From JBFJKD01 sp041601945 (GTDB lineage: Bacteria > Pseudomonadota > Gammaproteobacteria > Pseudomonadales > Porticoccaceae), in NCBI GenBank assembly GCA_041601945.1, contig JBFIHG010000028.1:1-36719 (forward strand): 36,719 bases of DNA, written 5' to 3'. The position numbers and the translations under genes were made by a program. This document shows, in pieces, positions 1 through 8,073 of this stretch (position 1 is its first letter; every line of letters begins with the position of its first letter). The notes under the pieces were generated by a model. That model did no database searches. It saw nothing but the letters and a program-made list of their open reading frames with translations, and had not been told where the DNA came from.

Positions 1-810
1 GGCGACGTTGTTGCGCAAAGTCTTGCGGAAGTCGAGCTGGCCGCGATTCTCCCGCTTACGCTTTTTGGCGTACATGGTGCTCAGGCGCTGCGCCATTTTC
101 CGCACCAGGTCGTGCATGATATGAAAATCTCTTTGCTCGACATTGGATAGTTTGGCGCTTTTCAGATGATCTTCACGGAGTGTCAGTGCCGCGTTGCGCC
201 CATACATGGAGAGTTGTTGCTCGACGAAATCCCGCACCTCCTCATACAGATACGCCCTGGCGTCGCGCAGGGCACCCGCTGCGGCGATAGCGGATGGGCT
301 ATCGCTCTTGCCGAGGGTGGCTATTTCAGCCTGAATGTCCCGTAGCCCCATATTTTGCATAATCTGCTGGGTGTAGAGACTTTTTTGCGTGAAAAACCAG
401 ATATCGGTCAGGCCCACTGCCCGCGCGGCATTGCGCATTTCAATATTCAGCCCGACCGCATCCTGCGCAAGTAACATTTTGGCCAGCGGCGATTCGCCCG
501 TGTAATCCTGCTCGCCGTTTTCCGGTTGTTGTGCCGCATCGGCGTCGGCGGTTGTGGCATCCTGATCGGCGTCAGCTGAGGAATTGTTTTGAAAGGTGTT
601 GGTATTAAAAAATTGATCGAAACACTCGTTGATTAAGCGTTCGTCCTCAATCGACTTGGCGAGGCTGACGAGCAATGCATCCTTGAGGATGGAGCGGCTG
701 CGGTAGCCCACCAGAGAGACTGCCTGGCTGGTTTCTATGCTGTCAGATGGCGAAATTTTCACGCCTGCCGAGCGTACCGCCTTGTAGAAATCTTCCAGGG
801 TCTGTTGCAC
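1..810 (-). CDS. CoxE-like VWA-domain protein, N-terminal part (cut at window edge)
   Basis: The frame is open from a GTG at 810 to the window edge (270 codons, no stop), so the C-terminal half, where the von Willebrand A domain of this family lies, is outside the window. The visible part is mostly helical, with an acidic Ala/Asp/Gln-rich linker around residues 90-115. It ends in a basic stretch and a D-F-R-K-T-L-R motif, which in CoxE-type proteins sits just before the VWA domain. The GTG has an AGGT about 9 bases upstream, and no better start lies between it and moxR. The MoxR-type ATPase gene is 46 bases upstream on the same strand, and MoxR/VWA pairs typically act as chaperone-like maturation machines. 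The substrate is unknown. The family call rests on the partial sequence plus the neighbour. Confidence 0.72.
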   Translation of the reverse strand, partial: MQQTLEDFYKAVRSAGVKISPSDSIETSQAVSLVGYRSRSILKDALLVSLAKSIEDERLINECFDQFFNTNTFQNNSSADADQDATTADADAAQQPENGEQDYTGESPLAKMLLAQDAVGLNIEMRNAARAVGLTDIWFFTQKSLYTQQIMQNMGLRDIQAEIATLGKSDSPSAIAAAGALRDARAYLYEEVRDFVEQQLSMYGRNAALTLREDHLKSAKLSNVEQRDFHIMHDLVRKMAQRLSTMYAKKRKRENRGQLDFRKTLRNNVA

Positions 811-856
811 TGTTTACTTACCTGAAGTTGTATTGCCCGAGCCTGGTGATAACAAC

Positions 857-1807
857 TTATTTTGTCGAATATTGGTGCGCTTTGTCGACAAAGGTTCTGA
901 GATGATCCTGCGTGGCAACGATGTCTGTCTCAAATTTTAGCAGAACATTCAGAGTTTGCCTGACCATGGCTGGTTCCAGGTGCTCGGTGTGCAATAGCAG
1001 CAGTGTTTTGGCCCAGTCAATGGTCTCGGATATGGACGGTACTTTTTTCAGATCCAGATCCCGCAATTGTTGTACGAAACTCACCACTTCGCTGCGCAGG
1101 GTTTGCGACAATTCCGGCACTCGCGTCGATAAAATACGGCTTTCGAGTTTTGCATCTGGATAGGGGACGTACAAATGCAGGCAGCGGCGCTTCAGGGCAT
1201 CGCTCATTTCGCGGCTATTGTTGCTGGTTAAAAATACCAGCGGCGTGGTGGTCGCCTTGATGGTGCCGAGTTCCGGAATCGAGACCTGGAAGTCCGAGAG
1301 TACTTCCAGTAAAAACGCCTCAAATTCATGGTCTGATTTATCCACTTCGTCGATCAGAAGCACGCAGCCATTTTTTTCGTGGAGCGCTTTATATAACGGG
1401 CGCGGCTCGAGAAAACTTTCCGAGAAAAAAATATCTTCGTGGCTGTGTATTTTGTCCACGGATTCGCGCAGGGTATTGGCATCTTCCAGTAACTCGCCGA
1501 GTTTGTCCTTGAGTAGTTGTGTGTACAGCAATTGTTTGGCGTACTTCCACTCGTACAGTGCTTTCGATTCATCCAGTCCTTCGTAACACTGCAGGCGCAC
1601 TAATGGTACGTCGAGAATCTGCGCGGTGGTTTTGGCCAGCTCGGTTTTACCGACCCCCGCCGGTCCCTCTACCATAACGGGTTTTTGCAGGTTGTGAGCG
1701 ATGTACACGCAAGTGGCGATCTGGTCGCTGCAAATATACTTGGCTTCTTCAAAGCGCGCCTGGATTTCGGCGACTGAGTTAAATTTGTCCTGGTACAGAT
1801 TTTTCAT
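857..1807 (-). CDS. MoxR-family AAA+ ATPase
   Basis: A 316-residue AAA+ ATPase. The Walker A motif GPAGVGKT is at residues 48-55 and Walker B LLIDEVDK at about 148-155. It is followed by a sensor-1-like LTSNNSREM stretch and the helical lid typical of MoxR/CoxD proteins. Such ATPases work with VWA-domain partners to insert metals or remodel protein complexes in the cytoplasm. The VWA partner here is the gene immediately downstream (1-810), which suggests a two-gene operon. The ATG at 1807 has AAAGAGA a few bases upstream. The specific target cannot be inferred: no carbon-monoxide dehydrogenase or methanol dehydrogenase genes are visible nearby. Confidence 0.88.
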   Translation of the reverse strand: MKNLYQDKFNSVAEIQARFEEAKYICSDQIATCVYIAHNLQKPVMVEGPAGVGKTELAKTTAQILDVPLVRLQCYEGLDESKALYEWKYAKQLLYTQLLKDKLGELLEDANTLRESVDKIHSHEDIFFSESFLEPRPLYKALHEKNGCVLLIDEVDKSDHEFEAFLLEVLSDFQVSIPELGTIKATTTPLVFLTSNNSREMSDALKRRCLHLYVPYPDAKLESRILSTRVPELSQTLRSEVVSFVQQLRDLDLKKVPSISETIDWAKTLLLLHTEHLEPAMVRQTLNVLLKFETDIVATQDHLRTFVDKAHQYSTK

Positions 1808-1933
1808 AAGTCTCTTTACATTGAATTTACGTTACTAAACAGCACAGGTGCTGCTGATAATAGTTGGCAGTGGCATCCGGTTACGTGCGCCGCAGGGCGC
1901 TTGTGGCCAATGCTCGGTAAGGCGCTGCACAGG

Positions 1934-3037
1934 TTATCTGGTCAGGGCACTGACGCGACTGGCGGTAGCCTTGCCGCCAATGCTGAGCAATAACTGGATA
2001 TCGTGGCCAATGGCTATTGCCTGCGGGCAGTCCTGCCACGCTTCCGACAATATCTCCTGCGTCCTGGCGATCAGGGCTCGCGCACCAATAATCAGCGTGG
2101 TCAGGTCGGCAGACTGGCCCTGTTGATCGAGTATGTCCGCGGCCATTATACCCAACTTCGCAGTGCAGTCCGCCAGACAGATAGCGGTACCTGCCGCGTG
2201 CGCGTCCCAGGACGTCCGTTTTGCCAGCAGTAAGTCAATCTGCGCTTGCAGCGCTCCGGCAAGTGGGCACAGCATTAACCCATCCTCCAGGGAGCGCAGG
2301 GGGTTGGCAATGGCCGCAAAGCCGTTGCCGGGCTCCCCAATCAGTGACGACGGGGGAACCCGGCAGTTGGCCAGGTGCATGGTGGCGTGGCCAAGCGGGT
2401 GCAGGCCCGCAATGTCGGACTGAGGTGTGAGCGACAGGCCTGGGGTATCACGGGGTAGTAAAAAAGTTGAATAGTGTTTGCGCTCGCCCTCGCGGCGCGT
2501 AATGGCCAGCACCAAAAACCAGTCGGCATAGGGGCCGTGGGTGATAAAGGTTTTGCGGCCGTTAATCAGGAAGCCCTTCCCCTGCGCTGTGGCGGTGGTC
2601 GACAGATGCTTTGGATGGGCGCCGACGCCGGGCTCCGATATGGCGATGGCGCACAGACTCCGTCCGCTGCGCACGGCAGCGGTGCATGCTGCTGTTACCT
2701 CTGTGCGGGCATGTTGAGCCAAAAAATGCAGTGCCAGTTGCTGTCCTAGCCAACCGGTTGTGAGCCCGGCGCTGCGACTTAAATGGGTCAGGGCGGAACC
2801 GGCGACAGCCAGTGTGTGCCAGAAGCCCGCTGGCGCTGAGTCGAGCCCGGTATTCGCGGGCGCTGTACTTGGTGCGGAAGTGGTCGCTGGGTCAAATTCA
2901 TGTAATCCGCACTCCGCCATATCGCGCCACAGGGCCAACGGGAATTCCGTAGTGGCCAGGGCTTGTTCAAAATCCAGAGCCCCACATTTATGTGCCACGC
3001 TGCGGTAAACCGGGTGATGTTGCAGATGGTGGTGCAT
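1934..3037 (-). CDS. Acyl-CoA dehydrogenase-like flavoprotein, C-terminally short
   Basis: About 367 residues. The middle matches the acyl-CoA dehydrogenase beta domain: an AISEPGVGA stretch at residues 132-140 (FAD/acyl-CoA contact region) and GRKTFITHGPYADW at about 160-173. The family normally oxidises acyl-CoA thioesters with FAD and passes electrons to ETF. The C-terminal end is unusual. It stops at SALTR without the Gly-Thr-x-Glu-Ile segment that closes most members and often carries the catalytic glutamate. The N-terminal part has a low-complexity Thr/Ser/Ala/Pro stretch at about 51-70. An in-frame TTG lies 9 bases upstream at 3046, but the ATG at 3037 is preferred; neither has a strong ribosome-binding site. 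It lies upstream of moxR on the same strand, 126 bases apart. It may be a divergent or degenerate member, so activity is uncertain. Confidence 0.75.
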   Translation of the reverse strand: MHHHLQHHPVYRSVAHKCGALDFEQALATTEFPLALWRDMAECGLHEFDPATTSAPSTAPANTGLDSAPAGFWHTLAVAGSALTHLSRSAGLTTGWLGQQLALHFLAQHARTEVTAACTAAVRSGRSLCAIAISEPGVGAHPKHLSTTATAQGKGFLINGRKTFITHGPYADWFLVLAITRREGERKHYSTFLLPRDTPGLSLTPQSDIAGLHPLGHATMHLANCRVPPSSLIGEPGNGFAAIANPLRSLEDGLMLCPLAGALQAQIDLLLAKRTSWDAHAAGTAICLADCTAKLGIMAADILDQQGQSADLTTLIIGARALIARTQEILSEAWQDCPQAIAIGHDIQLLLSIGGKATASRVSALTR

Positions 3038-3127
3038 GATGATCAACGGCCTAATGGGAACAGGTCAGCATTCTAGCCTGATAGCTGTACTTGTGTAGGG
3101 CCATACGCTTTGTCTATGCTGTTCGCT

Positions 3128-3685
3128 ATGAATGGCAATGAAGACAGTAAGCTGTTTCGCGATACCGTCGGGCCGGTATTGCCCTTGTCGGTGAACCGCA
3201 CCCGGCCGCGTGCCGGGGTTGCGGGTGGCGCGATCGCGGTGAGTGCACGCAACAAGGGCGCACGAGATCGCGCAGAAGGTGAATTGGGTCCGTCCCGAGC
3301 CTTGCACCTGTCGGGCGCTGCACATGTGCTGCAACCGGTTGAGCCGTTTGCGGTGATCAGTTTCAGGCGCCCCGGCGTGCAGGATCGCCAGATTCGCAAA
3401 TTGAAACGAGTCCGGTACGATGACGCTGCGACACTCGACCTGCACGGCCTGACGGTTGTCCAGGCCCACGCAGCGGTGCAGCAGTTTATTGCTAAGGCCG
3501 CCGAGCACGGGACGCGCTGTGTCCTGATTAGTCATGGCAAAGGAGTGGGGCGTGCCCGCCCCGCGCTACTGAAAAGCTGGGTAAATCAGTGGTTGCGGGA
3601 TATGGCTGGGGTGCTCGCTTTTCACAGCGCGCCGCCGCAATACGGTGGTGCAGGCGCCACCTGTGCATTAATCGCCAAATGTTGA
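3128..3685 (+). CDS. smrA: Smr-domain protein (SmrA/YdaL-like DNA endonuclease)
   Basis: A 185-residue protein. The C-terminal half is an Smr domain: LDLHG at residues 103-107 and SHGKGVGRARP at about 135-145, the two signature motifs, followed by the HSAPPQYGGAGAT region that ends the domain. The N-terminus, with NEDSKLFRD near residue 4, resembles the start of SmrA proteins, which is why the ATG at 3128 is chosen over the upstream in-frame TTG (3110) and ATG (3116). The family is linked to nicking or structure-specific nuclease activity on DNA; the physiological role is poorly known. The gene is divergent from the acyl-CoA dehydrogenase-like gene and followed by a 412-base gap. Confidence 0.85.
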   Translation: MNGNEDSKLFRDTVGPVLPLSVNRTRPRAGVAGGAIAVSARNKGARDRAEGELGPSRALHLSGAAHVLQPVEPFAVISFRRPGVQDRQIRKLKRVRYDDAATLDLHGLTVVQAHAAVQQFIAKAAEHGTRCVLISHGKGVGRARPALLKSWVNQWLRDMAGVLAFHSAPPQYGGAGATCALIAKC

Positions 3686-4097
3686 GCCGAACCACAGCGC
3701 TAGTATCGGCTAACCCAGGGTAAACGACGTTTTATTTGTGGCCCATCGACAGTCGCCGGTTGTCGCTTTAATACGCCGGTTGATGAGACCTCGCGCGGGT
3801 GTCTGGATGTCAATGCAACCGCTGCCGCTGGTCCCCTAAAATGACCGATAGAGTCGATCCGCACCGCACCGGGTCAAGTATTGGGCGTAATGGGCCGATA
3901 CCATGGCAATCCACGGCGCTTCCGCGACCAACTGTCGAGGTTGCCCGGACGGGTAATTTGGCGTAGAAGGATAGATTCGGTAAAGATAACCCAAGCAAAT
4001 CAGAATGTCGGCGTGAAGCGGACTTCTGGTATCTGTTGGCACTGCGGGCGTAGTACAGCCTGTGTGTGACGATTGACCTGGAGCAGTTCTGAACCTA
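3686..4097 (+). other. 412-base stretch without a recognisable gene
   Basis: This gap separates the Smr gene from the GGDEF-EAL gene. Short open frames exist on the minus strand (for example 3836-4114), but none has recognisable motifs, a good start or family-like composition. I looked for a c-di-GMP riboswitch-like arrangement and for a sigma-54 promoter and saw neither convincingly. The end of the stretch (GGAG at about 4080) may be the ribosome-binding site of the downstream gene, and the rest presumably holds its promoter and leader. Confidence 0.4.
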
Positions 4098-7000
4098 ATG
4101 GTAACAAAGCGCATAAAAACAGGTAGCGAAGGGCGCGACTTCCGGTTTTGGCTGCCGGCAGCGATTGCTGTGGTAATCGGTCTGCTGATCGCGGGCTGGA
4201 GCGCTTTTCGCTATACCACTTTGGATCAGGAATTTCGACGCACGAGTGTCGCACACTGGCAAATCGTGTTGGCGCGCTTACAGCAGCCCATGGGAGCCCG
4301 TCTCGAGGCTGTCGCAAACAACGGCGCAGCCGGAAAAGAGGACGGCGAAACGGTCGACCGACTGATGCGTAGCTTTCCAGCGGGCGACGGAATAACTCTG
4401 GCGTTAATCGACAGCACTGGCACGGTTCTGTTCGCTAATCGGCCAGGGCTAAACAATCGGCCTGTGACTGCTGCTTTACCGAATTTTGATCACGCTGTGG
4501 CGGGGACATCGCGCGGCCCCGGGCAGGTGCCACTGGTACAGGTGAATAAACAACGCCAGTTGTATGGCTACGCCGGGGTGACTACACGCTCGGCTACCAA
4601 TGCCATAGTTGCGCCGACAGGGGGCTCAACACCGGCAGCCGACGCTGTACTTTTTGTGCACCAGGATCTGACAGTGAGCGCCGCGCCGCTACTCAGAAGG
4701 TTGGCGGTGGAGGTCGGCGTGCTGTTTTTTATGGGGCTGGTCACGGTGATTGCGGTGGTTGTAAGTCTCCGCTATTTCGTTATCCGGCCTTTGCAAATAA
4801 TTCAGGGGAGATTGTCAGCCAACGACGGTGCGGATGATTCGCCACCGCTGGGTCTGTTAGGTACGCACGCTGGCAAGGTCAGCCGAATATCGAGGGAGCT
4901 CGACGAGGCAACTGCTACTCTGCGCGATCGAGAGCAACGCCTGGATCGCATTCTGCAATCCATCGCCGATGGGGTGATCGCCGTCGATCGCGAAGTCCGA
5001 GTCGAATGGTTAAATCCGGTGGCGGAAGCCCTTACCGGATGGTCTCGCAACGAGGCGCTGGGTCTGCCCCTTGCCACGGTGTTTCCGGCCATCCACGGGC
5101 GGACCGGAGAAACGGCATACGATGCTTTGCAAGGAGTGCTGGTTGCCGGCAAGGTGCGCGAGGAGGAGGATAGCCTTATTTTGACCGATCGGCAGGGGTT
5201 GCGGCACGATATCAGTGCTAGCGCCGCACCGATATTTGGTGCCGATGGACATACGACCCAAGGGGCGGTGCTGACCTTTCGCGATCTGTCGGATTATTAC
5301 CGCACCCGCATGGAAAGTCACTTGAATGCAATTGCATTCGATACGTCGGCGCCACAGCTGATTGCAGATAGTGATGGCACGATAATCCGGATGAATCAGG
5401 CTGCAATTGATGTCAGCGGGTTTTCCCGGGATGACGTCCTTGGACAAACATTGCAGGGATTTATTTTTGGCATAAAAAAGCGCCCAGATTTAGCGCGATT
5501 TTTCCAGACAAAAACTGCATCGGAAACCTGGACGGGGCGCAGTACGCGAAGGACCAAAAAGGGGGGCATACTGCATTTTCTGGATGTGATTACACCCATC
5601 TGCAATGAACGCGGCGAGTTGATTAATTACGTCGTCAATTTTCAGGACGTTACCGACCTGGTGAATGCGTCGAATGCGCTACAACAAACTGAACAAAATT
5701 ACCAAACCCTGGTCGACGCCATGCACGATGGCGTCTTGCTCCTTTCTAACGGTCTGATACTGGAGTGTAATCAAGCGCTATGCGATATGCTGGGTCGAAA
5801 AAAAGAAGAACTACTAGGCAAAACCATCGCCCAGATATCGCCGCCCACGCAGCCCGATGGTAGTTCCTCCAGCCGGCCGTTGAAGGATATTCTTGGTGGT
5901 GCTGGCGGCGGAACATCGGCGGCTTTTGAGTGGAGCCTGTTGGGTGGCGACGGCAAACCGGTACTGATTGAGGCCGGGGTTAAAAGAACCCTGTGGGCCG
6001 GTGAAAAAGTGACGTTGTGTACGATCCGCGATATTAGCGAGCGCCACCAGCATGAACAGGAACGCCAGCTACTATTTAAGCGCCTCGGTCGCAAGGATCG
6101 TATGACCGCACAGGCGGCGAAAATCGGCGGCATTGCCACCTTTGAGGTCGATCTGGCTACGGGCATGATTATCGACTATGTCGGCGTTGAGGAAATGTTA
6201 AATTTTCCTGTTGGCAGCAGACTGCTATCCGTTGAAGGCTATTTGCAATGTGTACATCCAGAAGATCGCGAAGGGGTCGCCGCAAAAATAGCCGGGGGAA
6301 TAACCGACGGAGCATCGATGCTTAACGAGCATAGAATAGTCTGGCCTGATGGCGCTGTGCGCTGGACGAAAAGTAATGCCGAGGTGGAATACGACGCTGA
6401 CGGTACGCCGCTATTTATGCGCGGGGCGTTTATTGATATCACCGATTACAAGCTGGCGCAGGGACAAATCGAGCAACTCGCCTACTACGATGCCCTGACT
6501 GGTCTGGCCAATCGCCGTTTATTACTGGATCGCCTGCGGCAGGCCTGCGCCAAGGCGCAGCGCAACGGCGAACACGGTGGGGTACTGTTTATCGATCTCG
6601 ATCGATTCAAGCTGTTGAACGACAGTCTTGGTCATCGCGCGGGAGATGACCTGTTGCAAAAAGTTGCCGGACGCTTGCGCGAGGCGCTGCGCGATGAGGA
6701 TACCGTGGCACGCCTCGGGGGGGATGAGTTTGTGGTAGTCCTGCCGACTCTGGGAACATCCGCCATGGAAGCAGCCCATCAGGCCCATCGCGTGGCGGAG
6801 AAAATTCGCGAAATGTTGGCGACGGTGTACGAAGTGGATGGGCCAGGTTATTACCTCTCGGGTAGTATTGGTATAGCGCTGTTTCCGTCCGACGGAGAAA
6901 ACGCGGAGGTGATATTGCACCATGCGGATGCCGCAATGTATGTGGCCAAGAACAACGGCCGCAATACGATTGCTTACTACGAGCATAGCTTGCAGGACGA

Positions 7001-7811
7001 CGCGGACCGACGCCTGGCGCTGGAGCAGGACTTGCGCAGAGCGGTTGAGCTCGAACAGTTGGAGCTTTATTACCAACCGCGCATCGACGGTGGCAAAGTG
7101 GTGGGCGCGGAGGCATTGTTGCGCTGGCATCATGGGAGCCGTGGTGCAGTGTCGCCACTGGATTTTATTCCGGTCGCCGAAGATACAGGCTTGATCTACC
7201 CGCTGGGCAAATGGGTCATGAAGACTGCCTGCAACCAGCTTGCGCAGTGGAATGCGGGGCAGGGTGGTGTTGCCGTGAGCATTGCTGTGAATGTGAGCCC
7301 CGTACAGTTTCGCCATCCAGATTTTGTCGGCTGCGTGACACATAACTTACGGCGTACGGGGGTCGATCCCCGGCTCCTGACGATTGAAATTACCGAGGGG
7401 ACCCTGATTGAAAATATGGATGATACCGTTTGCACGCTAAATCAGCTGAAAGCACTGGGGGTAAAGGTTTCCATTGACGATTTTGGCACGGGCTACTCGT
7501 CCCTCTACTATCTGAAAAATTTGCCCCTGGACGAAATCAAGATTGATCAATCCTATATTCGCGATATTCTGACGGACGCCAGCGACCTGGCGATTGTCGA
7601 CAGTATTATTGCGATTGCCGATAACCTGGGGCTGGTGCTGGTGGCGGAGGGAGTGGAAACTATCGAGCAGGCGCGCTTACTGCGCAAGATGGGTTGTGAC
7701 TGCCACCAGGGTTTCCTCTACTCCAAAGCGGTTGAGGCCACAGTATTTACCAAGCAATTTTTGTCGGCCGAGACCACCAACGTCCTGTCATTTGACCGGG
7801 CATCCGCATAG
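4098..7811 (+). CDS. Membrane-anchored PAS-GGDEF-EAL protein (c-di-GMP cyclase/phosphodiesterase)
   Basis: A 1237-residue signalling protein. A transmembrane helix at about 17-37 and a second at 205-228 bracket an extracytoplasmic sensor region of about 170 residues. Four PAS-type domains follow, starting near 281, 411, 534 and 672; the last is of the PAS_3 type, with a VHPEDRE and WPDGAVRW pattern. The GGDEF domain has an intact GGDEF at 874-878 and a product-inhibition I-site RDED at 865-868, exactly five residues upstream. The EAL domain keeps EALLRW at 1005-1010, the Asn in AVNVSP, ITEGTL, DDFGTGYSS at 1127-1135, KIDQSYI, AEGVET and the final HQGF. Both enzymatic halves therefore look competent, and the protein could make and degrade c-di-GMP in response to external and cytoplasmic signals. 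It is monocistronic as far as can be seen. The ligands of the sensor domains are unknown. Confidence 0.93.
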   Translation: MVTKRIKTGSEGRDFRFWLPAAIAVVIGLLIAGWSAFRYTTLDQEFRRTSVAHWQIVLARLQQPMGARLEAVANNGAAGKEDGETVDRLMRSFPAGDGITLALIDSTGTVLFANRPGLNNRPVTAALPNFDHAVAGTSRGPGQVPLVQVNKQRQLYGYAGVTTRSATNAIVAPTGGSTPAADAVLFVHQDLTVSAAPLLRRLAVEVGVLFFMGLVTVIAVVVSLRYFVIRPLQIIQGRLSANDGADDSPPLGLLGTHAGKVSRISRELDEATATLRDREQRLDRILQSIADGVIAVDREVRVEWLNPVAEALTGWSRNEALGLPLATVFPAIHGRTGETAYDALQGVLVAGKVREEEDSLILTDRQGLRHDISASAAPIFGADGHTTQGAVLTFRDLSDYYRTRMESHLNAIAFDTSAPQLIADSDGTIIRMNQAAIDVSGFSRDDVLGQTLQGFIFGIKKRPDLARFFQTKTASETWTGRSTRRTKKGGILHFLDVITPICNERGELINYVVNFQDVTDLVNASNALQQTEQNYQTLVDAMHDGVLLLSNGLILECNQALCDMLGRKKEELLGKTIAQISPPTQPDGSSSSRPLKDILGGAGGGTSAAFEWSLLGGDGKPVLIEAGVKRTLWAGEKVTLCTIRDISERHQHEQERQLLFKRLGRKDRMTAQAAKIGGIATFEVDLATGMIIDYVGVEEMLNFPVGSRLLSVEGYLQCVHPEDREGVAAKIAGGITDGASMLNEHRIVWPDGAVRWTKSNAEVEYDADGTPLFMRGAFIDITDYKLAQGQIEQLAYYDALTGLANRRLLLDRLRQACAKAQRNGEHGGVLFIDLDRFKLLNDSLGHRAGDDLLQKVAGRLREALRDEDTVARLGGDEFVVVLPTLGTSAMEAAHQAHRVAEKIREMLATVYEVDGPGYYLSGSIGIALFPSDGENAEVILHHADAAMYVAKNNGRNTIAYYEHSLQDDADRRLALEQDLRRAVELEQLELYYQPRIDGGKVVGAEALLRWHHGSRGAVSPLDFIPVAEDTGLIYPLGKWVMKTACNQLAQWNAGQGGVAVSIAVNVSPVQFRHPDFVGCVTHNLRRTGVDPRLLTIEITEGTLIENMDDTVCTLNQLKALGVKVSIDDFGTGYSSLYYLKNLPLDEIKIDQSYIRDILTDASDLAIVDSIIAIADNLGLVLVAEGVETIEQARLLRKMGCDCHQGFLYSKAVEATVFTKQFLSAETTNVLSFDRASA

Positions 7812-7938
7812 CGCTCGTTTTTTTTTCTATGTAATCCCCGTTAATTTCCCAACTGTTCAATTTTTGATCAGAATTGCTCGACCTTGTTCGATAGCAGTTA
7901 ACCCGGTGAATCAAAAACTCCTGTGCCCGGCGCTTTCG

Positions 7939-7965
7939 TTGAGGGCTGGCGATTGAGGGCTGGCG
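7939..7965 (+). repeat. Two tandem copies of a 13-bp unit
   Basis: The unit TTGAGGGCTGGCG occurs at 7939-7951 and again at 7953-7965, separated by one base (period 14). It lies in the gap between the GGDEF-EAL gene and hppA, upstream of the candidate hppA promoter. It may be a slippage duplication or a tandem binding site; nothing else supports either. Confidence 0.7.
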
Positions 7966-7993
7966 TCAAACCACTCCACGCCTGTTGCGGTTC

Positions 7994-8021
7994 TCGACTT
8001 TTGCTGGTTTGGGGTTAGAAT
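7994..8021 (+). promoter_or_regulatory. Candidate sigma-70 promoter for hppA
   Basis: TCGACT at 7994-7999 (four of six to the -35 consensus), a 16-base spacer and TAGAAT at 8016-8021 (five of six to the -10). The predicted start is near 8028, about 46 bases before the hppA ATG. It is supported only by sequence match and position. Confidence 0.4.
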
Positions 8022-8073
8022 AACTTTGTCAACTCAGAATGGCACCTGTCATAACTACAAATACAGAGGGCTT

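Noticed and set aside
4037..4055. TTGGCAC resembling a sigma-54 -24 element before the GGDEF-EAL gene
   Set aside because: The base pair expected at -12 is not GC at the correct spacing.
3836..4114. 92-codon minus-strand open frame in the gap before the GGDEF-EAL gene
   Set aside because: No good start, no motif, and it runs into the start of the downstream gene; kept only as part of the unassigned gap.
6522..7343. 273-codon open frame on the minus strand
   Set aside because: It lies wholly antisense to the GGDEF-EAL coding region, has no recognisable motif, and is explained by the codon structure of the real gene.
8039..8056. TGGCAC resembling a sigma-54 element just before hppA
   Set aside because: No GC at the -12 position, and it lies too close to the start codon.
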